A stretch of 64,000 bases of DNA from Apoderus coryli. Lineage: Eukaryota; Arthropoda; Insecta; Coleoptera; Attelabidae. Shown in pieces: positions 57,003 to 64,000 of the stretch (position 1 is the stretch's first letter; every line of letters starts with the position of its first letter). The stretch lies in NCBI GenBank assembly GCA_911728435.2, contig OU452203.1:16265651-16329650 (forward strand), given 5' to 3'. Under the pieces are notes generated by a model. That model saw nothing but the letters and a program-made list of their open reading frames with translations. It had not been told where the DNA came from and searched no databases. A program made the position numbers and the translations under genes.

Positions 57003-57432
57003 TTTACGTAAAATAACGCTGTGATTTTTATTTAACCATTGCCTCATGTAATTTTCCACCTGGACTGTACAACTACAATATTAGTCGAAATATTACAATT
57101 TAAAATTACGCCACATTTAGTGTAAAAATACAATATTAAGGTAAAATTAGAAATTAAAGATACACTTAATTTGGTGTACAATTAAACAATATCGTAAAAT
57201 TACAAATAAAAATAAAATACATACATAAAAGTACGCTCAGTTACGTATACTTTTATACAATTGCTGTCTAAATAATACCAATATTTTAACGTATTTTTGC
57301 GGTAGGGTCTGGAAATTTACATTAAAATTATTGTAAATTTCCAGACGCTACCGTCTGGAAATTTACAATAATGCTCATAAAACAATAGTGGAATTTACTT
57401 AAAATGTACAGTGTTTTTACATAAAAAGGGGC
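57003..57432. mobile_element. MITE-like foldback with an internal strong hairpin
   Basis: Left TTTACGTAAAATAACGCTGT and right (inward) TTTATGTAAAAACACTGTAC are imperfect inverted ends that continue for about 40 bp. Near the right side GTCTGGAAATTTACA (57309) is followed by its complement TGTAAATTTCCAGAC (57331) and then again GTCTGGAAATTTACA (57351), so three copies alternate in orientation. The interior is full of GTAAAATTAC-like words. Confidence 0.7.
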
Positions 57433-57438
57433 GAAAAA

Positions 57439-57462
57439 TACGAGGATGTTAACATCCTCGTA
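57439..57462. repeat. Perfect 24-bp palindrome
   Basis: TACGAGGATGTT followed directly by AACATCCTCGTA, with no loop, just outside the right end of the element above. CTACGAGG recurs at about 57492. Confidence 0.95.
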
Positions 57463-59889
57463 GTCATGCATCATATCCAAATATCTAAATCTACGAGGGG
57501 CGCGCTATAAAATGTCTAAAAGAACTATGCGAAATTATAGGTAATTTTGTTAAAGAAAAACTGAGGTGTTCCTTTATAATTAAGAAATAATAATTAATTT
57601 TCAAGTTGAAATGCGGGACGCAATCTTATACGCCTTACTGTTGCCCATTAGGCTGTGCACGAAGCCAATGCAATTAGCAGTGTTGTCTCCGCAACTATTG
57701 TTGCTTACCGGAGGACTGCGTGAGAGGAATAAAACTGTAATAATCCGGGCAGCAGCTACGGATTGAATAGGGAATTCAGTGGAGAACTGAAAGGTTTCAT
57801 GTAATCTACAGAAAAAATAGATAATGTTTCAGATTTAGTACTTACCTAACCGCTTTGATGAATCCTCAATATCAATTCGTGTTTTTTTCTTCTATTGAGT
57901 AAAATCTAATTGACTAATCCATAAGTACATAGGTAATACTTTAGACAATAACAAACAAAGAGGATTTCTGTTTATCTATACAATTCTCCATTATAGCTCT
58001 TTGATTGATTAATGCAGATTGGAATGAGTTTGTTTGTTTTCGCCAAATTAATTCACATCCACAAAAGGCACATGTTGTGGAATGTATGCCAAAATCCTAC
58101 GACTAAACATCAAAAATAGCCTATGGAAAAATATATTAGAACTGGTCTATCCAAATTTACAAACTGCTGTAAGATATTTAGACGGATATCCATCCCCGTA
58201 GATGAAATTGCCCAACAAAATATCGCGCAAAACCATCAATCAACAAAGAAGAATATTACTTTAAAGCAATGGGATGCCACTCGCCATTGGGTATAGCCCA
58301 GAAACGTGGCGAAAATGCTTGCACAAAGGCAAGAAAATAGCATATTTGAGGCCAACTACGCTAGCATGAAATGTCTGTCCAGTAGGCCTGCTGCATTTCT
58401 GAAAAGAAAGATGAAAGAGCTTCAGAGCTATCCAAATGCTGCGAGGGATGCATAAGAAGTCCAATGAGGCATAGGTGCAACAACTACTTTCAATAAATTT
58501 CAGCCGCATATTCAAGTTCTTTGATTAGAAGAAGAAAGCTTTGCAGATGGCATGTATATCCTTCAACAATTTACGAGCTGTGTCTAAAGTTGATGCTGCA
58601 GGTAATTTAGTTTGGCAAAAGATCTCTCGCTTTTCCAGTAGCATTTTCTTTCAAGTAGTTTGATAGGGAAGTTGTGATTGAATTAACCAGATTTATCGCA
58701 CTTACTAGTTAATTAAATCGCATCTGCTTAATCAATTTTATTAATGTAAAATAGCATTTTATCTTGTATCTGTTTTCTCTTTCTTAATTCTAAAGCACTG
58801 GAATATTTATTTTCAATGAACACGAACATTAATCTCCATGGAAAATTGAAAAACACTTTTCGAGTTGTACTTCCGTTTCCGTGAACTCAACACGAACGTA
58901 TCAACTTGTAACATAAAATATAAGGTAAAAAAAATTAAGAAAAATATACGCCGATATATACAAAACTGCGAGGCAAAAGATAAATACGCCTTTAAAGACT
59001 TTTAATACACACGGTGCAGAATTTATCGTCGTTTCTTGCCACCTATTTTATTCATTTTGTCACAAGCTATAAGAAGAAAAAAAAGAAGAGGGAATGAAAA
59101 TATGGGTGGAAAATGTATTCGGAAAACGTCTGGTGTATTACGTTTTCCGACGTATTTTATTGTTACATCATTGCAAATTTTTCTTCCTTCAATGTGGTGG
59201 AATTGCGGTAAAAAAGAAATGTGCCTAATAATGCTGTAAATTTGAAGTTCTGGGGAACGAGCACGTGATTTTGCTTAAAATTTATGATACTCTCGTAGGG
59301 GGGTTTCAGGTAGAATTCTTTAACCGTTTAATTTATTTGCGGAAGCAATATAACTAACGCACATTTTGTTCGTATTTATACAAATTTTAGTATTTGAGTA
59401 TGCTTTAAAAAAACGACAGGCAGTCAAGGAAAGAAAATAGAGAACAATTTGAAGAAATTGCTAACTCGAAAAGTTGTTGGTTATATTAGTTTCAAATTCA
59501 AATCAGATTTTTTTAATTCGACAATAAGTTGAAGGCGAAGGCTATGGTTCTAATAATTTTTCTTAGCAGACGGTTCCTGTTCCTGATATATAGCAGAATC
59601 CCTGGTTTTACCGGTTTTAAATATACTCTCATAAGTTTGCCTTTTTGGTAAGTACATCAAAATGTTGTACAATTTATCGTCTATACATTTAAGATTAAAG
59701 GAAAATTCTGAATAAGGATGGATACATTAGAAGATACATTCAACCAAAAACTCCGTAAGTATAACAAACACGATTGTCAAAATTGAGCCAACTATATGAG
59801 TGAGAGAGAGAGATAGTGATGGTTTCAAACATTAAGTTATCAAAAACAGTGGATCATAAAAAAAATCGCTTGTGTCGCCTCAAAACTTT
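57463..59889. other. No assigned feature; possible LINE trace at 58.3 kb
   Basis: A plus-strand reading near 58290-58370 (GYSPETWRKC, GKKIAYLRPTTLA) faintly recalls the start of a LINE reverse transcriptase, but the following 'S-L-x-S-F' block is not there. The remainder is AT-rich with no feature I can name. Confidence 0.3.
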
Positions 59890-60600
59890 CCCGACATGGT
59901 ATAATATATCAAATATTTCTTACGAAAACTATCGACTGTTCACAAGAAGTCTTGCGTTGTGCATATATGGGATGCTTTCAGGGCCTAATTAGTTATAGCG
60001 TTCTGTTTTGGGGCAAGGCACCGCAATAACAGTTCCTGCTCTGTATATTTGGAAATGCATTTCTTATATTAGGGAAAATCTCAATACTATCATAAGTCAT
60101 GAGGATCTGCACTGTTATGAAACGCGGTATAAGAAAAACCTGTGTCTGCGTGCTTGACAGACCGACAGTTTCAGGTTATGGCCGTTACGTTCTATAATCA
60201 CCTCCCTTGTCAGATAAAAGATATTGCGAACAACAATAAATTTAAAGTTGAAGTGAAAAAACAACTTCTTGAGATTGTCCCATATGAATATACTGACTAT
60301 CTCACCTAGAAATTTTAACTAAATTTTATACACTCTAGTGCTTTGTTAATCTTAAGTTATATTATAGTCTGTTGATTGTTGTTGTGATATTTGTGTCCCT
60401 TTAGACTATTTATTGAAGTTTTAAGTGACTTTTATGTACTTTGTTTTTACTGTTTTGTATTTGTACTATTTACACACGCATTTGTTGTTTGAGTATTTTG
60501 TTTGTTTATATTATATTTTTATTTATGTACATACTGACTGTAACGATGCCAATAACTATTGTTATATAGGCAAATAAAGCATTATTATTATTATTATCAA
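59890..60600 (+). pseudogene. LINE ORF2 C-terminal fragment with 3' UTR and (TTA)n tail
   Basis: Plus-strand blocks in changing frames are LRKLSTV, VLRCAYMGCFQGLISYSVLF followed by WGKA (about 59925-60020), LYIWKCISYIRENLN, then VMAVTFYNHLPCQIKDIANN and NKFKVEVKKQLLEIVPYEYT with DYLT* ending at 60309. 'L-R-x-x-Y-x-G-x-x-x-x-x-x-S-Y-x-x-x-F-W-G' and 'K-F-F/Y-N-x-L-P' are the final LINE ORF2 blocks. A 3' UTR of about 270 bp ends GGCAAATAAAGCATTATTAT in (TTA)n to about 60598. Several frameshifts. Confidence 0.85.
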
Positions 60601-60720
60601 GAATATATGACCTGCGTAACGAAACAGAATTTTAATAATTATTATTTTTATAATTGCATCATTTTCATTATTTCCAATACACGTAATAAACTACGTTATT
60701 CAAAAATTAAATACAAATAT

Positions 60721-60785
60721 TGCCAGAGGTGGGATTGGAACCCATAACCTTCCGCATGCGAAGCGAACGCTCTATCAATGTGTTG
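60721..60785 (-). tRNA. tRNA-Ala(CGC)-like sequence, probably a SINE head or pseudo-tRNA
   Basis: Read on the minus strand the T-arm (ATGGG-TTCCAAT-CCCAC, 4 of 5 pairs), variable loop and anticodon arm (TTCGC-TTCGCAT-GCGGA, all five pairs counting one G-U; anticodon CGC at 60760-60758) are intact, as is TTGATAGAGCG of the D-arm. The 5' half of the D-arm and the acceptor stem are absent or unpaired, and no CCA or T-run terminator follows. Pol III boxes are recognisable but the molecule would not fold as a normal tRNA. Confidence 0.6.
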
Positions 60786-61439
60786 AAGTATACTCAAGTA
60801 CATATTATATTAGATTATATAGATTCCAACTACCTAAATGATAACATTTTAAACGCTATTTTCTCGAGAATTCTGGGGGCAAATATCAAAAGTGACCTGT
60901 CGCTGTAAAGCAGATAAAAAATGCTTTAAAATGATGTACCACTCGACCCCTACTGCTATTTGAAAATTTAGCGGTTGTGTCCTCCCCTATCACACGGCTA
61001 AAACGATTTCAACCAAAAACTAATGGGTTCATCCTAGGACTGCCCCAAACTCATATACCCAAATCTAGCCCAATTGGTTAAAGCGTTTGGGCGCTATGGA
61101 GGTAGAATACATAGAGAGACACATAGACAAACAGGCTTCCATCTGGAAATGGGCTTCCCTGTGCGGGAAAGTAAAAAATTATAATTCGACTTGATGCCGG
61201 ACTTCTAGTGTCTATTAAAATACTCGCAATTATTGGCTGAAAATGACTACTCGGCTATTTCATGTTGTCAGTGTCAATTTTTAAGGGAAAGACCATCAAA
61301 AAACACTAGAATGTATCGAGTTTTATGGTTTAGAATATTTGTTTAATAAAAAAACATTTGAATACTGGGATGAAAACGGAAATTAGAATCCAGAATACCG
61401 AGGACCGACTGAATAGGATTCGAATACTGCCCAGGTCTG
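60786..61439. other. Possible RTE-type LINE 3' end; otherwise nothing
   Basis: CCCAATTGGTTAAAGCGTTT followed by ACACATAGACAAACAGGCTT (about 61068-61140) resembles the 'ATTGGTTxAGCGTTT...ACAxACAxACA' 3' non-coding end common to RTE-type LINEs. No coding part is present. Confidence 0.35.
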
Positions 61440-61826
61440 ACTGATGGTATAATCTTCTAGCTTCCAAAGCGTTGCAAGACGCAAAACCATACATCAGATA
61501 CATATCTGCATACTCAGACAACGTCAATTCCATTTTGTGAAATAACTTCACGACAATATTAATTTTTATTTGGTACCATGCATAAGTAACGTTTTCTTTC
61601 GGTACCGATTCTTGTATTATTATTTTTGTCACGATAACGGTTAATTTTATCAACACTAAGCAATACATTTTTTTAAAGCACTTTAAAAGATATTTTACGA
61701 AAACCGATTTCTAACGGCGCCTTTTAGGGCCTGCTGAAAAAAAAATTGGAACTAGTCATTTTATTTTTCATGTTCTGCTTGTATCGGAGAGATTTCCCAC
61801 ATGTCCCGGGACACCCTGTATACCTA
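61440..61826 (-). pseudogene. Transposase N-terminus with 5' terminal repeat
   Basis: The 5' end is at about 61826, reading (minus strand) GTATACAGGGTGTCCCGGGA. Then from 61537 the frame reads MELTLSEYADMYLMYGFASC and NALEARRLYHQ before losing similarity. 'E-Y-A-D-M-x-x-x-Y-G-x-A-x-x-N-A-x-E-A-x-R-L-Y' is the N-terminal DUF4817-like domain also seen at 45590-46000. The frame remains open upstream to 61668, but the Met at 61537 fits the family start. No catalytic core. Confidence 0.8.
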
Positions 61827-62265
61827 TAAACAAAAATCAATAAGTTTATTGCAGATAAAACATTAGAACCGAAACGAAAAATAGAAATAGTAAGACACTA
61901 GCGAGACGGATATTACTAATCCACAAACCACTTAATTCTCTGATTCACTTTATTGCCCTGGCCGGATGTACTCGAATCATAAATCACATTTTATGTTTTT
62001 GTACAAAAGCGATCTGGACCAGCTTTTGTTTTATTTACTTATATCCATTTACAGAAGTCGGAAGAGATAAAAATGTCCCTTCTCTCCAGATATATGTCCA
62101 AATACAATCGTCTTACTAGAGAAAACAGAAATTTCGGAAATTTTAGTGTAGATTCCTCTTACAGAAAACAGTTTGTTTGTTTTTCTCAATCTTTTTATGA
62201 TTTTAAAATAAAGCATACTGTTTCTTTGCTCAAATTTATATACGACAACAAATAAGAGTGTTTAT
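61827..62265. other. No recognisable feature
   Basis: AT-rich; the 62073-62255 (+) frame is unassigned. Confidence 0.4.
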
Positions 62266-62789
62266 TATACAGCGTGGGTCAGGTTTTTGTAGCAGGACTT
62301 TAACAACCTGTAGAATACAATTTTTTAACATGAAAACCTTATATAAACATATGTCCGTGGAGCTTTGTTTCTGAGATACAGGGTGTCAAAGTTTCAGGAT
62401 TGATTTGCTTAATTTTTTTATTAATTTAAACTAATTAATCCTCTATTTCCTACTTTGTTCTTTCCATTTAAAAAATAAAATGTAGTCTCTACTTTTAAAT
62501 TTCAAACGTCTGAATTGTTATTTAACAAAAAGCAGAACCGGTCCAAAAAAGTTCGAGAGGCTCAAATTCAGTATGAATCCCAAAAATGTACCATCCTATA
62601 GGTTTTGAAAAATTCTCAATAACCCCAGATCTTGAATTTTTGGACGTTTAACAAGTGTACTAAATCGTAATTCATTATTCCTCAATCTGTTGGAGAAAAC
62701 TTACAAAAACCGAAAAAATCCTGAACCTCTCTCTCAGAAGCAAAGCTTCCACGGAGACATGTTTATATAATATGGTCACACCCGGTATA
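62266..62789. mobile_element. MITE-like element with nested inverted segments
   Basis: Left TATACAGCGTGGGTCAGG and right (inward) TATACCGGGTGTGACCAT are weakly matched ends. About 60 bp inside the left end TTATATAAACATATGTCCGT and GGAGCTTTG-TTCTGAGA are matched by TTATATAAACATGTCTCCGT and GGAAGCTTTGCTTCTGAGA inside the right end, and TTCAGGATT follows on both sides. A second GATACAGGGTGTCAAAG lies in the left arm only (about 62374). Confidence 0.75.
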
Positions 62790-64000
62790 TTGTAATAAAA
62801 ATATTGCATCCGGTCGAACTAAGTATTTTTCACTGATTAATAATTTATATAAAAGTTTATCACTCTAACATCGGTATTGTATGTACTAAATAGACAAAAT
62901 TTGCTGATTGACATTGGTCGATATTCGAGAGAGTGGAAAAAAGCAAAAGTTATAAATTTTTACGCAATAGGAAAAAATGGGTATTATCTCCAACTTCGGC
63001 GAAGTAAACTCTGAGTTCTAGAAGCGAAAAAAGCACGAATCTCCCCGTTGAGTAGTGTCTTTTAAGCTTTACGGTTTCTTGAACGCGTATACAGTATTAG
63101 TTTTAATTATAAATTTTAAATATTTTCTGAAAGTGAAATTACCGAAAAGATCAGTTAAGTCTAAGATGATTTTGATGAAGTACAAATTTTTATGTATTGT
63201 AATAATTATTGTCCTTTTCTATTAAATTGATTTTTTTATAATATATTATAAATAATAGATAGTAAAATATATTTGATTGATTTTCCTTTTTGATTTTAAA
63301 ATAGTTTTCTAAATCTAATAAAGTAGCTATTAACTGGGAGACACGGTCACTCATTTACGAGGGAGAACCATTAAGGTCCTCTTTATGTGAGCGTGATGTA
63401 CGCAAGCGAGTAAATTATTAAAACCAAAACAATAGAATTGTTAAATACCAAACACCTATCTTGTTCTTTTTCCAATAAATTGATATTCTGATTTCTATTG
63501 TGTCAATATTTTCATCTTAAAAAAATATATTCTATTACCTGGCTCACCCTGTAGAAACACAATTCTAACGAACGAAAAGTTTGTAGCTCGTATATAAAAT
63601 AGTTCCTGAGGCTTAAGATTGATATTATATAAGCAGCGATCAAATTGGAATTATACAGGGTGGACCTCTGAGAAGTTACAGGCCTTGAAAGGGGGGTCCA
63701 GCAGTCATCAACAGAAAGTATGCTTCAATTGTACCATTATAAATGGTTGATACGCGACGATGCTCATTAAAATGTCACAGAAGATCTTAAGCGGTTGGCG
63801 GACTTAAATGTTTACCTAATTTTCTGACTTTCAAACTTTTCTTACTGTTTTTATTTTGAGAAAACTTTTTTTCAAAAGAAAGCCGGTATACTTATCAAAT
63901 ATACGTATTATAGATGTGTTATTTAAAATCAATTTAAACATGGCCTATGAAATTAAACGTCCAATCAGCTTCTTCAGAGCATGCTCGAGAGACGGATAGC
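62790..64000. other. No coding feature; two transposon ends
   Basis: An inward-facing end (GGCTCACCCTGTAGAAAC) lies near 63540 and an outward one (TATACAGGGTGGACCTCTGA) at 63652. The remainder is AT-rich. The last 350 bp could be the interior of the element starting at 63652. Confidence 0.4.

Noticed and set aside
57620..57760. Less AT-rich stretch with a Cys-rich plus-strand reading (CCPLGCARSQCN, CCLRNYCCLPEDC)
   Set aside because: The reading has an internal stop, no Met and no splice sites in a fitting phase. I treat it as chance.
58260..58500. Possible LINE reverse transcriptase start (GYSPETWRKC...KGKKIAYLRP)
   Set aside because: The match is short and the blocks that should follow are missing in all frames, so it is too weak to annotate as a gene.
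1..64000. CRISPR arrays, operons, bacterial promoters or rRNA
   Set aside because: No regularly spaced repeats, no Shine-Dalgarno-led gene clusters and no rRNA sequence were seen; the content is that of an animal nuclear genome.

Overview
The window reads as intronic DNA of an AT-rich, transposon-loaded arthropod nuclear genome, most likely an insect. A beetle is plausible from the abundance of 'ACAGGGTGTCCC'-ended DNA elements, but that assignment is inference. I see no operons, rRNA, CRISPR array or bacterial signals. The only segment I can assign to a host gene is one 88-bp exon at 22668-22755 (+). It has a strong acceptor and donor and encodes the start of a class 2 semaphorin Sema domain. 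I found no other Sema exon, so most of the window may be the two flanking introns of that gene (or the upstream part its 5' flank).

Nearly everything else recognisable is dead mobile DNA. There are DDE/D transposase relics of the Tc1/mariner-IS630 superfamily at 1-620, 1.5-1.7, 2.5-2.9, 8.9-9.2, 12.9-13.0, 20.5-20.7, 21.6-21.75, 28.1-28.7, 31.5-32.4, 34.9-35.3, 40.0-40.6, 44.4-45.4, 45.6-46.0, 49.3-49.5 and 61.4-61.8 kb. There are non-LTR retrotransposon (LINE) fragments at 3.4-4.6, 5.4-6.0, 8.2-8.5, 10.5-10.9, 17.6-18.0, 24.2-24.5, 33.0-33.2, 37.2-37.8, 38.6-39.0, 42.1-43.7, 47.5-47.8, 52.7-53.9 and 59.9-60.6 kb. Together these cover endonuclease, reverse transcriptase, C-terminal and RNase H regions. 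Several carry (TTA)n tails.

Non-autonomous foldback/MITE-like elements with TIRs sit at 23.4-23.9, 25.4-25.9, 29.9-30.2, 34.1-36.6 (arms of several hundred bp), 41.6-42.1, 47.0-48.1, 57.0-57.4 and 62.3-62.8 kb. Some contain other insertions, giving a relative age order.

The most unusual structure is a 240-bp foldback at 50.9-51.1 kb. Each arm holds a hammerhead-ribozyme-like core (CTGANGA, stem II, GAAA, very short stem III), as in Penelope-like retroelements. A third, related motif with the same flanks lies at 16.2 kb. All family calls come from reading translations by eye; no database search was possible.
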